Source: Pseudomonadota bacterium (lineage in GTDB: Bacteria > Pseudomonadota > Gammaproteobacteria > Steroidobacterales > Steroidobacteraceae). From it: a DNA stretch of 64,000 nt. The position numbers were made by a program, and so were the translations under genes. The DNA is taken from the NCBI GenBank assembly GCA_023423065.1, contig JAFAGC010000012.1:20512-84511 (forward strand), read 5' to 3'. Shown here one piece after another: positions 9,665-19,030 of this stretch (position 1 is the first letter of the stretch; each line of letters starts with the position of its first letter). The notes under the pieces are model-generated. The model was given only the letters and a program-made list of their open reading frames with translations. It was not told where the DNA came from and searched no databases.

Positions 9665-9848
9665 TCGCGTATCTGTCTCCCGGTTATCGTGTTTTTCGGC
9701 GCCGGCGGCCGCGAGCATTCGTCTATGACGGCCTGCCCTGCCCCCGGGTTGCAGCTTCGCGAAAATAAAACGCGCGCGGCGGGTAACAAGGCCTGACTAT
9801 GACACTTGTAGTTTTCAACGGAAAGGGGCGCGAACCCCGGCCCCGCAT

Positions 9849-12335
9849 TCACTTGCCGACGTTCATCATCCGCAGCACGCGTTCGAAGCGCGGATCGTCC
9901 CTCATCTCGTCGAATTCCGGGCGGTACTGCATGCCGAAGAGGCCCGGATCGCGCAGGGCGACGGCCTTCTCGAGCCACTCGAACGCTTTTTCGCGATTCC
10001 CCTTCCACGCATGAATGATGGCGATCTGGGCCGCCGCCTGGTCGGCGGAGCGAGCGGTGAGCCGTTGCAGCGCGGCCTCCGATTCGGCGGCTTGTCCGGC
10101 GGAAAAAGCCGCCAGCGCCACCGCGTAGTCGCGAAAGTCAGGGATGGGATTCGCCCGCGCGAGGCGCAGCGCCTCGGCGTCGTTGCCGGCGTGCAGTTCG
10201 ACGAGCGTGTTGAGTAGATAGCGGTAGTCCGAGTAAGGCGAGAGCTCGGCCGAGCGCGCGAACGCCTCGCGCGCTCCCGCGAGGTCGCGCGAATCCATCA
10301 GTATCAGCCCGAGCCAGTCCCAGGTCTTGCTCGCGAGCGGATTGAGGACCACCAGGCGCCGCTGGATCTCGAGCGCATCGTCGAGGTTGCCCGTCATCCA
10401 CGAGTAGCTCGCGTATGCCTGCAGCAGCTCGATGTTGTTGGGATCGATGCCCATCGCCACGTCGAGATCGGCCTTCGCGCCGACGAAATCCCAGTTGCGT
10501 CCCATCCGTACCTGCGCGCGCGCCACGTATGCCTCGGTCAGGCGCGGTGCGAGCGCCATCGCCCGCTCGGCCTCGGTGAGCGCCAGGTCGTACGGTTCGT
10601 TCGACATCGTCGCCCCGGCGATGTCGGCCGCGGCCAGCGCGATGCCGGCACGCGCCGGCGCGAAGCCGGGATCGAGCTCCGCGGCGCGCTCGAAGGCCGC
10701 CTTCGCCCGTTCGTTGCGCTCGCGCGAGGCTCCGTCGCGGTACTGGCGCCCGAGCAGGTATTCCGCGTATGCGCGCACGTTCCCGGTGCGACGCTCCGAC
10801 TCGACGCCGCCGCCATCGAGAACGTGCAACTTGAGCGCGGCCACCACCGCGGACGCCACGTCTTCCTGGATCTCGAAGACGTCCTTCATCTCCCGATCGT
10901 AGGTCTGGGACCAGACCACGGTCGCATCGCTCGCACGCACGAGCTGGACGGTGAACTTCAGGCGCTGTCCCGAGGTGCGCACGCTGCCCTCGAGCAGGTG
11001 ATCGACGTTGAGCCGGCGCGCGATGGTGGACAGATCGGCGGTGCCGTCGCGGAAGGCGAACGACGATGCGCGCGCCGTGACGCGCAGCTTCGGCACCTTC
11101 GTGAGCAGGTCGATGAGCTCCTCGGCGAGTCCATCGGACAGATAGCTGTGATCGCGTCCTTCGCTCAGGTCCTCGAACGGCAGGACGGCGATCGTCGCCT
11201 GGGCGCGCTCCGGAGGCGTGGCCTGGGCGGAACTCGCGCCCGCGACGTCGCGGTTCATCCAGTAGTAAGTCGCCACGCCGGCGAGACCGACCAGCAGCGC
11301 GGCGGCGGCCACCTGCATCACGCGGAACCTCGGCTTTCGCTCCCAGGCCACCGGACCCGAGGCGCGCAGGGCCGCCGCGAAAACCGTGGCGTCCGCGAAG
11401 CGATCCGCGGGCGCCGGCGCCAGCGCCTCGTCGAGGATCGCTCGCAATCCCGGCGTCAAACTTTGCTTCTCGACGCCGTCCGGCCGGACGGGGCGTACAC
11501 CCGTGAGCATTTCGTGCAGCACCACACCCAGCGAGTAGATGTCGCTGCGTATGTCGATGGCCTCGCCACGCAGCATCTCGGGGCTCGCGTATTCGGGCGT
11601 CAATGCGCGCCCATAGGTGCGCGTGAGCGAGGGACGATCGGGGGTGGTCTCGAGCAACCCGGCCACGCCGAAATCCAGCAGGCAAGGTTCGCCCGACTCC
11701 GACACGAGAATGTTGGAAGGCTTGAGGTCGCGATGCACGATGCCGCGAGCGTGCGCGCGTCCCACGGCATCGAGTATCCGCGCGAAGAGTTCCACGCGCG
11801 CGGCCGTGTCGAGCCCGCGCGCGGCGCACCAGTCGAGGAGCGGCTGCCCCTGCACCCGCTCCATCGCGATGTAGGGCACGCCGCCGGCGCCCACCCCGGC
11901 ATCGTAGAGCCGCGCGATGCCCGGGCATTCGAGCGTCGCGAGGATCCGGCATTCCTGCGCGAATCGCTGCGCCATTTCCTCCGGCACCTGGCGCAGTCGC
12001 GGAATCTTCAGCGCCACCTGCCGCTCGAAAACTCCGTCGGCGCGGCGCGCCAGCCACACTTCCGCCATGCCGCCCGAGCCGAGCGGACTGAGTAGTTCGT
12101 ATGCGCCCAGTCGTTCCCCGGCGCGCCGCTCGAACGCGGGCGCGATCGGCCGGATCGAACCGAGCGCGCCGGATTCCGGATCGTCCGCGAGCAGGATTTC
12201 GCGCAGGTTCTCGACGAGCGAACGGTCTTCGCCGGACAGGGAGTCGAGCCAGGCGCGCCGCTGTTCCGTCGGCAGCGGCAGCGAGCTGTCGAGCAGCTCG
12301 CTCAGGCGCGCCATCTGTCGGGTTGTCAGTGCCAT
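9849..12335 (-). CDS. Ser/Thr protein kinase with FlgO-like and TPR domains
   Basis: An 828-residue protein. Residues about 79-330 form a Hanks-type kinase: Gly-rich loop LGSGGMAEVW (85-94), catalytic Lys110, HRDLKPSN catalytic loop, DFG, and a SPE-type P+1 segment (YASPEMLRG). One membrane helix follows (about 338-358), then an extracytoplasmic FlgO-like module (IAVLPFEDLSEGRDHSYLSD onward) and a run of TPR-like helices to the C-terminus. This is a transmembrane receptor kinase. It begins 10 bases after the ECF sigma gene, an arrangement known for sigma factors activated by phosphorylation (for example EcfK/PknS in Xanthomonas). The signal sensed is unknown. Confidence 0.93.
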   Translation of the reverse strand: MALTTRQMARLSELLDSSLPLPTEQRRAWLDSLSGEDRSLVENLREILLADDPESGALGSIRPIAPAFERRAGERLGAYELLSPLGSGGMAEVWLARRADGVFERQVALKIPRLRQVPEEMAQRFAQECRILATLECPGIARLYDAGVGAGGVPYIAMERVQGQPLLDWCAARGLDTAARVELFARILDAVGRAHARGIVHRDLKPSNILVSESGEPCLLDFGVAGLLETTPDRPSLTRTYGRALTPEYASPEMLRGEAIDIRSDIYSLGVVLHEMLTGVRPVRPDGVEKQSLTPGLRAILDEALAPAPADRFADATVFAAALRASGPVAWERKPRFRVMQVAAAALLVGLAGVATYYWMNRDVAGASSAQATPPERAQATIAVLPFEDLSEGRDHSYLSDGLAEELIDLLTKVPKLRVTARASSFAFRDGTADLSTIARRLNVDHLLEGSVRTSGQRLKFTVQLVRASDATVVWSQTYDREMKDVFEIQEDVASAVVAALKLHVLDGGGVESERRTGNVRAYAEYLLGRQYRDGASRERNERAKAAFERAAELDPGFAPARAGIALAAADIAGATMSNEPYDLALTEAERAMALAPRLTEAYVARAQVRMGRNWDFVGAKADLDVAMGIDPNNIELLQAYASYSWMTGNLDDALEIQRRLVVLNPLASKTWDWLGLILMDSRDLAGAREAFARSAELSPYSDYRYLLNTLVELHAGNDAEALRLARANPIPDFRDYAVALAAFSAGQAAESEAALQRLTARSADQAAAQIAIIHAWKGNREKAFEWLEKAVALRDPGLFGMQYRPEFDEMRDDPRFERVLRMMNVGK

Positions 12336-12345
12336 TACGCGCGTC

Positions 12346-12903
12346 CTAGGCGTGCTGCAGCGTCGCGAGCAACATCATGCGCGCCTTGAACCACAGGCGC
12401 TGCACGGTTCTCTCGGTGACTTCGAGCGTCTCGGCGATCTCCAGCTCGCTGTAACCCCCGAAGTACCGCATCTCGACGACCTGCGCGAGCCGCGCATCGA
12501 CCTGCTCGAGGGACTCGAGCGCCTCGTGCACTTTCAGAATGACGTCGTCGCCCTCGGCGACCTGCTCGGAAATCTTCGTCGACAGCGTGACCGGCCGCCA
12601 GTCGGCGCCGCGCTTCTGGGCAGCCCGCTCGCGGACCTGGTTCACGACGACCGACCGCATGATCTGCGACGCGTATGCGAAGAACGCCCTCCGGTCGTCG
12701 GCGCGCAACTGCCCGCCCTGCACGTAACGTAGATAGGACTCGTGCACCAGGCTGCGCGTGTCGAGCAACGTGTTGCGCCCGCCGGCCCGCAGCCGCGCGT
12801 GCGCGAGCTGCTGCAACCCCGGGTACGCGGCGGCGAACAGCGCCTCGCGCGCCCCGGGTTCGCCCGCCTGGAGCCGTTGAAGTAGTTGAGTCAGTTCGGC
12901 CAC
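12346..12903 (-). CDS. ECF-type RNA polymerase sigma factor
   Basis: A 185-residue sigma-70 family protein of the TIGR02999-like group. Region 2 includes LLDTRSLVHESYLRY and the RAFFAYASQIMRSVVVNQVR segment; region 4 includes RYFGGYSELEIAETLEVTERTVQRLW. The GTG at 12903 is used because it precedes the conserved ELTQLLQRL start; a longer frame to 13005 would add residues without family support. There is no anti-sigma gene beside it. Instead the transmembrane Ser/Thr kinase follows after 10 bases, which suggests control by phosphorylation. The 129-base gap to the divergent UrcA gene should hold its promoter. Confidence 0.9.
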   Translation of the reverse strand: MAELTQLLQRLQAGEPGAREALFAAAYPGLQQLAHARLRAGGRNTLLDTRSLVHESYLRYVQGGQLRADDRRAFFAYASQIMRSVVVNQVRERAAQKRGADWRPVTLSTKISEQVAEGDDVILKVHEALESLEQVDARLAQVVEMRYFGGYSELEIAETLEVTERTVQRLWFKARMMLLATLQHA

Positions 12904-13032
12904 GGGATTGATTCCAGCGCCTAGCTTAGCCGTCCGCGAATCGAATGTCGGGTTTGGCCCGAAAACCTTGTCTTGATGAATGAGGGCCCACGTGGGCTCG
13001 AACATTCACCAACTTCATTCGGGAGAAAATCC

Positions 13033-13401
13033 ATGTTCACATCGACCCGCAACCGTTCCGGAACGTTTCTCGCCATCCTGCTCTGCGCCGCTGCCGCATT
13101 GCAGCTCGCCACACCCGCCCACGCCGAGGACACCACGGGCCCCGACGTCACGGTTGCGTACGCGGATCTGCGCATCGACGAGATGGCCGACGCTTCGCGC
13201 CTGCTGAAGCGGATCGAAGCGGCCGCGGCCCGGGTTTGCGACCGTCTCGATCACGGCAGCCTCGCCTCTCGCGCCAATGTGGACAAGTGCGAGGTCCAGG
13301 TGACGGAGGCCGCCGTGAAGAAGATCAATCATCCGACCCTGCTCGCGGTATACGACTCCGCCCGGCGCGCCACGCAGCCGGTGGCCGGCCTGATCAAGTA
13401 G
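13033..13401 (+). CDS. UrcA family protein
   Basis: A 122-residue exported protein. The signal peptide is about residues 1-32 (LLCAAAALQLATPAHA). The mature part has the UrcA pattern: VTVAYADLRIDEMADASRLLKRIEAAAARVC, a second Cys in DKCEV, and an Ala-rich C-terminal helix; the two Cys residues could form a disulphide. Function of the family is unknown; it is widespread in proteobacteria. GGGAG lies seven bases before the ATG. It is divergent from the ECF sigma factor gene and so might be part of that regulon. Confidence 0.85.
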   Translation: MFTSTRNRSGTFLAILLCAAAALQLATPAHAEDTTGPDVTVAYADLRIDEMADASRLLKRIEAAAARVCDRLDHGSLASRANVDKCEVQVTEAAVKKINHPTLLAVYDSARRATQPVAGLIK

Positions 13402-13478
13402 ATGACTTCACGATGAGCCGTTTTCCTCCCCGACTACGTCTGTAACGGCACCTACGGCGTAGTTTGGGGAGTGATGCG

Positions 13479-15014
13479 ATGAATATGTCGAGTGGATGGA
13501 CGGCGCGACTCGTCGTGCCGGTATTGGCCCTGATCCTGGGAGGCTGTCTGAACAGCGGCGGCGAGGACGCGGCGCCGGAACCGCCGAGCCCCAATCCACC
13601 GCAAGCGGTCAACATCCCGCCGACCGCGAATGCCGGCGCCGACCAGACCGTGTCCGCGGGCGCCGCCGTTTCCCTCACCGGCTCTGCGACCGACGGGGAC
13701 GGCACGATCGCGAGTTATGCGTGGGCCCAGACATCGGGTCCCGCGGTAGCGCTGACCGATGGCAACAGCGCGAGCGCAAGTTTCACGGCGCCGGACGCGG
13801 CGGCGACGCTCGCCTTCAGCCTCACCGCCACCGACGATCGCGGCGCGACGCACGTCGACTCGGTCAGCGTGACCGTCACGGCCGGCAATCCGCCGTCCGC
13901 GCCCGCCATCGCGCGACATCCCAACAACCCGGTCGCGCTCGAACACGGTTCGGCCATGATGTTCGTCGCGGCCTCGGGCAACGACCTGACCTACGAGTGG
14001 CGCCGCTCCTCCGGCACCGTGGTGAAGACGGGTCCCGAACCCTTCCTGCTGGTCACCAACCTGTTCCTGTCGCAGAACGACGATTGCTACTACGTCGTCA
14101 TCAGCAACGCGAGCGGCACCGTCACGAGCAACGACGGCTGCCTCACGGTCGAGGAGATCGACTGGCACCTCGATCCGTCCGACGACGACCAGAACGACGA
14201 CTGGGCGTACGCCAGCGGCTACGGCAACATGTTGTTCACCGTCGCGCAGATGATCACGGGCCCGTTCACCGGCGTCGCCGGATTTGCCGCGCCGGCGCCC
14301 GTGCGTCTCGGGTTCCCGCTCGATTCCGGACCGCCGCAACCCTGTCACATCGGATCGTACGGAGGCCTGTCCCTCGACGGCGTCATGATGACGACGAATG
14401 GGCCGCTGCCGCTCGGGCATCACGTGATCTCCGAGTCCTGGGACGAATGCTACGAAAGCAACGACGACACGGACCCGGACCGCGGCGCGTACATGGTCGA
14501 GTACGACTTTCCGGAGGTCTGGGGCATCGGCACGGTCACGCTGCACGTGAGCCGCGACTACTTCAACGGCACGGTGCACGCGAACGTCCAGGGCTTTCTC
14601 AACGACGACTTCCGTTCCGAAGAGATCGAGATCACCTTTGCCGACGACTTCAGCGCCGGAGACATGCAGGCGACCTCGAACGATTCGGTCTCGGTGGACC
14701 GCCGCTATTCCAGCGACGGCCTGAAGGTGGACGATGCGTACGTCGATATCCACGCAATCCTGTCCATCTTCGATGACGACGGGAGTGCCGGACTCCTTTC
14801 CGGATCGGGCGGCGGATTCCACTTGCATCAGAATTTCGGCGAAGGCGACGAAGAACTCGAGCCATTCACCTGGACCGGATACGTCGACGTGAGCACCTCC
14901 AGCTATCACCTCGCGAGGCTCGAACCGAGCGGCGGCGATCGCGGATGGAGCCTGCACCCGGTGCCGGAAGAGGAATGCCCGGTGGACGCCTGCGCCGAGC
15001 CACCGACGCCGTAG
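13479..15014 (+). CDS. PKD-domain lipoprotein
   Basis: A 511-residue lipoprotein. The signal ends in a lipobox (ALILGGC, Cys about residue 23). A Pro-rich linker leads to a PKD-like beta-sandwich (PTANAGADQTVSAGAAVSLT ... FSLTATDDRGATHVDSVSV), then an Ig-like segment with a Cys pair (DDCYY, NDGCL), and a 300-residue acidic beta-rich region of unknown type. GGGGAG eight bases upstream supports the ATG at 13479. Lipoproteins of this build usually sit on the cell surface and bind polysaccharide or protein. It is convergent with an alginate-export-type porin, seven bases apart. Confidence 0.8.
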   Translation: MNMSSGWTARLVVPVLALILGGCLNSGGEDAAPEPPSPNPPQAVNIPPTANAGADQTVSAGAAVSLTGSATDGDGTIASYAWAQTSGPAVALTDGNSASASFTAPDAAATLAFSLTATDDRGATHVDSVSVTVTAGNPPSAPAIARHPNNPVALEHGSAMMFVAASGNDLTYEWRRSSGTVVKTGPEPFLLVTNLFLSQNDDCYYVVISNASGTVTSNDGCLTVEEIDWHLDPSDDDQNDDWAYASGYGNMLFTVAQMITGPFTGVAGFAAPAPVRLGFPLDSGPPQPCHIGSYGGLSLDGVMMTTNGPLPLGHHVISESWDECYESNDDTDPDRGAYMVEYDFPEVWGIGTVTLHVSRDYFNGTVHANVQGFLNDDFRSEEIEITFADDFSAGDMQATSNDSVSVDRRYSSDGLKVDDAYVDIHAILSIFDDDGSAGLLSGSGGGFHLHQNFGEGDEELEPFTWTGYVDVSTSSYHLARLEPSGGDRGWSLHPVPEEECPVDACAEPPTP

Positions 15015-15020
15015 TCGCGA

Positions 15021-16370
15021 TCAATAGGAGTACGAGAGGTACACCATCGCGTAGCGGTACGAATTCGTGCGGCCCGTGGCCTGGTCCAGCGCATCGTCCG
15101 GGTCCATGTACGCGAGCACGAAGGTGGCCGTGAAGTTGGAGTTGATGTTCCAGTCGGCGTAGGCGTCGATCTCGACGCCTACGCTGTCGGAGGTCACGCC
15201 TTCGCCGAACGAGGCCGGCTGGTCGAGCCGGAAGTCATAGAAGATGAATCCGCCGCTGAGATCCTTGTGCGGCGTCACGTGCAGGCGCAGCTCGTGCGAG
15301 ATGAGGTTCGAGTTCGCCAACAGGAAGTTGCCCGCGATCTCGCCTTGCCACCAGGTGCCCCAGTCGTAGAAGCCGGTGAACAGCGAATCGAACGCCTCGC
15401 TCTTCTCCGTGGCCGGATCGTCGCCTTCGAAGAACGCGTATCTGTAGAAGACCTGGGGCGACCCGCGTACACCGGAGAGCTTGTACGAGACCTGCGCCGA
15501 ATACGTCTCGGCGCTCAGCGCGGAGCCGTTGTCTTCCTGGGCGTATTCGAGATGGAACGTGAGTTCCGGCAACGACGGCAACGGCGAGGTGGACAGGCGG
15601 CCGTTGTAAACGGACATGCCGTCGCGCAGCGGGGCCCTGCTCGAGTCCAGCTCGAGGTACGTGAGGCCGATGGTCGTGGTGTCGCCCGCGAGCGCGAGCT
15701 CGTAGTTAGCTCCCCACAGCTTCGTGCCCGTGTCGTGTTCGGGCAGCTCGTCGCGATCCAGGTAGAACAGCTGGAACGTATTGCCCTTCGCCTTGAACTG
15801 CCCGATGGCCGCGGCTTCCCAGGCCCGGCGCGCACCGCTCCAGTATCCTCCGCGGCTGCCGCCGTCGCCGGCGCCGTCCCACACCAGGAGGCCGCGTCCG
15901 AGCCGGAAGGGCGCGCGCCCGAGCGTGAATTCGAGCGCATCCTCGCCGATGCCGAGCGACTTGCCCGAGCGCCAGCCGACGTGGAGATCCTCGGTCAGAA
16001 ACGAGGAAGCTTCTTCTCCGACGACCGAGGGAGGCGTGCCGAAATTGCGCGCGCCCACCGCACTGAGCTTGCCGAAGAACACGCCCTTCGATTCGAGAGG
16101 AACGTCCAGCGAGATCGCGGGCCTCACGAACATTTCGAGCCAGTCGTCGCTCAGGTTGCCGGAAGGATCCTCGTGTGGATTGCGATACAGCGAATCGTGG
16201 AAGTCGAATCCACCGAAGCCGGCATCGAAGTTGAATGTCCACTCGCCCCAGTCCGGCAGGCCCTTGCTGCGCTCCTGCTGCTCTTCGCCCGCTTCCTGCG
16301 CGGCGACATCCAGGGCCGCGAGCGACAGGATCGTTGCCGCGAGCAACCTGCTCGCGAGTGCCACTTCCAT
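15021..16370 (-). CDS. Alginate-export-type outer membrane beta-barrel protein
   Basis: A 449-residue protein with a signal peptide (cleavage near LDVAAQ, about 25) and alternating aromatic beta-strands throughout, ending VYLSYSY with the aromatic C-terminus of outer membrane barrels. Segments such as EFTLGRAPFRLGRGLLVWDG and the overall length match the alginate export (AlgE-like) porin family, found in many bacteria that do not make alginate and used for uptake or release of varied anionic solutes. There is no alginate gene in the window, so the solute is unknown. Confidence 0.85.
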   Translation of the reverse strand: MEVALASRLLAATILSLAALDVAAQEAGEEQQERSKGLPDWGEWTFNFDAGFGGFDFHDSLYRNPHEDPSGNLSDDWLEMFVRPAISLDVPLESKGVFFGKLSAVGARNFGTPPSVVGEEASSFLTEDLHVGWRSGKSLGIGEDALEFTLGRAPFRLGRGLLVWDGAGDGGSRGGYWSGARRAWEAAAIGQFKAKGNTFQLFYLDRDELPEHDTGTKLWGANYELALAGDTTTIGLTYLELDSSRAPLRDGMSVYNGRLSTSPLPSLPELTFHLEYAQEDNGSALSAETYSAQVSYKLSGVRGSPQVFYRYAFFEGDDPATEKSEAFDSLFTGFYDWGTWWQGEIAGNFLLANSNLISHELRLHVTPHKDLSGGFIFYDFRLDQPASFGEGVTSDSVGVEIDAYADWNINSNFTATFVLAYMDPDDALDQATGRTNSYRYAMVYLSYSY

Positions 16371-16538
16371 ATGAGCATCTCACGCTCGTCGGGCGGGCAG
16401 CTTGCAGGCGCCCTGTCGAGGCAGCAATGGGCCGTAGGGACTATGGCCCGCGGCAGGCGCACGCGTCCATAAGTCGGCCTAATTCCAGATCAAGAACAAC
16501 TGGTCACCGCGGCCGTGCTTCGGCGATATCTTCGACTC

Positions 16539-16865
16539 ATGATCTGCCGCATCTGGCATGGGCGAACGAAACTGGCGAAGGCGGACGAATACGAGGAATT
16601 CCTCAAGGTCCGCGCACTGCCCGACTATCGGTCGGTGCCGGGAAACCTCGACGTCTTCGTCATGCGCCGCGACGAAGGCGACGTCACTCACTTCCTGACC
16701 CTCTCGCATTGGGAGTCCGAAGACGCGATCCGCGCCTTCGCCGGCGACGATCTGCTCAAGGCCAAGTACTACCCCGAGGACCGCGACTTCCTGCTCGAAT
16801 TCGAGCCGACCGTGCAGCACTTCGTGATCACGGCTTCCTGTTCCGCGTCGGAGTGTGGTGGCTAG
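16539..16865 (+). CDS. ABM-like small protein
   Basis: A 108-residue protein starting MICRIWHGRTKLAKADEYEE. The ICRIWHGRT start, LDVFVMRRDEGDVTHFLTLSHWES core and following helix are characteristic of stand-alone antibiotic-biosynthesis-monooxygenase-like proteins of unknown substrate. It ends in a Cys-containing tail (CSASECGG). The gene stands alone, divergent from the porin gene and ending seven bases before the stop of the convergent regulator gene. It is not closely alike to the ABM protein at 4.4 kb. Confidence 0.75.
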   Translation: MICRIWHGRTKLAKADEYEEFLKVRALPDYRSVPGNLDVFVMRRDEGDVTHFLTLSHWESEDAIRAFAGDDLLKAKYYPEDRDFLLEFEPTVQHFVITASCSASECGG

Positions 16866-16872
16866 AGCGCGA

Positions 16873-18864
16873 TCACTCGCACTGGAAGTCGTCCGCGCCC
16901 ACGGGCCGGCAGCCGTCGCCCCATTTGCCGGTCTGCCGCCAGTAGTCGGCCACGCCGGCTTCGATCAGCAGCCGCTTGAAATCCGGGTGCGCGCGCGCGT
17001 CCGAATACGGCGCGTTCCAGAACAACACGTACGCGTATTGGGCCATGGCGCGGTCCTGGAATCCGTCGATGGACTCCAGCGTCTTGCGCATCGCGGCCAC
17101 CGCGAGATCGGCATCGCCCAATGCGTCGGCCACGAACATGACGAATTCCGAGTCGCCTCCCATGCCGCGCGCGGGATTCCCGAGCGACTTGCGCGCCAGT
17201 GCGAGCATCGCCTCACGGTCGCCCAGCACGTCGCCCAGTTGCCGCAGAAACGGGGAAGTGAAGCGACCGCTCCTCACCAGCTCGTCGTGGAGTGCGCGCA
17301 GTTCCGGAAGACCGCCGGGCCGCTTGCCCGCGAGCTGGCGGAAGAACGCGACGAAGTGAGGCTCGATCTGGCTGCCCTGCAGATTCAGTCCGCGCTGGTA
17401 TTCGGCCTCGGCGTCGTCGAAACGGCGCGCCGCGGTGTAGTCGAACTGCAGGTCGCGTGACAGGAAGATCGCCGTCGGCTCGACCGCGCGCACCTGTTCG
17501 ACCAGGGCGATCGTGTCGTTCAGGTGACCGACGGCGTAGATCATGTATGCATAGTCCCAGACACGTTCCTTGGTCTGGGGTCCGGTGTCGGCGATTTCTT
17601 TCGCGAGGGCGATCGCTTCGGCACGTTTGCCTTCCCGCCACAACTCGTTGGATCGGTCGCGCTTCGCGACCCAGCTCTCCGGCGCCGTGCGCACGATACG
17701 CGCGCGGACTTCCGCCGCCTCCGCGCGCAATTTTTCGGCCTGAGTGACGTCGACGGCCTGCGCCATCGCATTCAACGACTGCGCCAACGCATCGAGACAC
17801 AGAATGCACTGCGAATCGAGCGCGACCATCTCGCGTGCGAGCTGCAGGCGCTCGCGACTGTGTTCGAAGTCGAAGAGCTCCTGCATGACGGTGCTGCGCC
17901 AGCGCAGGTAACGCTCGTAGGCTTCGATGTTCGTGGTGCCGCCCTGCTCCCGGTTGAACGTCGTCACGTCGAGCGTCACGCTCAGCGCCCGCGCCACGTC
18001 GCGCGAGATCTCGTCCTCCACCGCGAACACGTCGCGCAATTCCCGCGCGTAGGTCTTCGACCACAGATGCGTTCCATCGTCCGTGCGAATGAGCTGCGCG
18101 GTGACCCGGAGCCGATCCCCTGCCTTGCGCACGCTGCCTTCGAGCAGATGCGTGACTCCCAGCTTCCGACCGATCACCCGCAGGTCGTCTTTCCCGCCCC
18201 TGAACGAGAAACTGGACGAGCGCCCGACCACGCGGATCGCAGGCACCTGCGCGAGCTGATTGAGGATTTCTTCGGCGAGGCCGTCGGCGAGATATTCCTG
18301 GTCGCGGCTCGCGGACAGATCGGCGAACGGCAGCACCGCCAGCGAGGGTTGATTCGTTGCGGATGCAAGCCCGGGTTTCGGGTTCGAGTCACTCCGGATC
18401 AGCCACGAGATGCCGAGGATCAGGAAGGCGGCCGCGGCGATGGCGGCGATGCCGACTCCGAACCCGGGACGCCGGACCGGTTCCGCCTTCGCTTCGAGAT
18501 GAGGCGCCCCCGGCGTCGCCGTCTCCGTCGCTGGCATATCGAATCGATAGCCGACCCCATGCACGGTTCGAAGCAGGCGCGGATGATGCGCATCCTCGCC
18601 CAGCGCCTGTCGCAGCATGCTCATGATCCGGTTCAGCACGCTTTGGGTCACATGCCGGTGACCCCAGACCGAATCGAGGATCTCGTCGCGGGTGAACACC
18701 CGGCCGGGCGAACCGATGAGCAGGACCAGTACCGCAAAGGCCTTGGGTTCCAATGTCTGCTCGATGCCGCCGCGGATCAGTCGCCGGCCTGCGAAGTCGA
18801 CGACCACGTCGTCGAAAGCCAAGGTCTTCGTCACAGCTGGGGGCGGCCCGGTCTCCGGGGTCAT
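16873..18864 (-). CDS. CadC-like winged-helix regulator with FlgO-like and TPR domains
   Basis: A 663-residue transmembrane regulator. Residues about 13-110 form an OmpR/PhoB-type winged helix (LEPKAFAVLVLLIGSPGRVF ... LLRTVHGVGYRF). A single membrane helix follows (about 133-155), then the FlgO-like module (LAVLPFADLSASRDQEYLAD ... HLLEGSVRKAGDRLRVTAQL) and TPR-like helices. No receiver domain is present, so like CadC/ToxR it binds DNA while anchored in the membrane. The periplasmic module is strikingly similar to that of the kinase at 9.8-12.3 kb. Start at ATG 18864 follows family length; upstream in-frame codons are Arg/Pro rich and unlikely. Confidence 0.9.
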   Translation of the reverse strand: MTPETGPPPAVTKTLAFDDVVVDFAGRRLIRGGIEQTLEPKAFAVLVLLIGSPGRVFTRDEILDSVWGHRHVTQSVLNRIMSMLRQALGEDAHHPRLLRTVHGVGYRFDMPATETATPGAPHLEAKAEPVRRPGFGVGIAAIAAAAFLILGISWLIRSDSNPKPGLASATNQPSLAVLPFADLSASRDQEYLADGLAEEILNQLAQVPAIRVVGRSSSFSFRGGKDDLRVIGRKLGVTHLLEGSVRKAGDRLRVTAQLIRTDDGTHLWSKTYARELRDVFAVEDEISRDVARALSVTLDVTTFNREQGGTTNIEAYERYLRWRSTVMQELFDFEHSRERLQLAREMVALDSQCILCLDALAQSLNAMAQAVDVTQAEKLRAEAAEVRARIVRTAPESWVAKRDRSNELWREGKRAEAIALAKEIADTGPQTKERVWDYAYMIYAVGHLNDTIALVEQVRAVEPTAIFLSRDLQFDYTAARRFDDAEAEYQRGLNLQGSQIEPHFVAFFRQLAGKRPGGLPELRALHDELVRSGRFTSPFLRQLGDVLGDREAMLALARKSLGNPARGMGGDSEFVMFVADALGDADLAVAAMRKTLESIDGFQDRAMAQYAYVLFWNAPYSDARAHPDFKRLLIEAGVADYWRQTGKWGDGCRPVGADDFQCE

Positions 18865-19030
18865 TCCCCGCCCGACAAGTATATGTAGAGGCCGCGACCG
18901 CGGTCCGGGCTTCCCGGCCCCTTTTCTCATCAACCTGCGAAAAACCTCAGGAGTTCCTCAAGACCTGAAAGCGCACGGCGGCGGATGCTGGACGCGCCGG
19001 ATCGTCCGGCGCACGCAAGTGAGGACCCTC

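Noticed and set aside
10824..12095. Plus-strand 423-codon open frame
   Set aside because: Lies opposite the Ser/Thr kinase gene, which has clear catalytic motifs; no domain in the shadow frame.
13452..14957. Minus-strand 501-codon open frame
   Set aside because: It is opposite the PKD lipoprotein gene, has Arg/Val/Ala-rich mirror composition and no motif; typical shadow in high-GC DNA.
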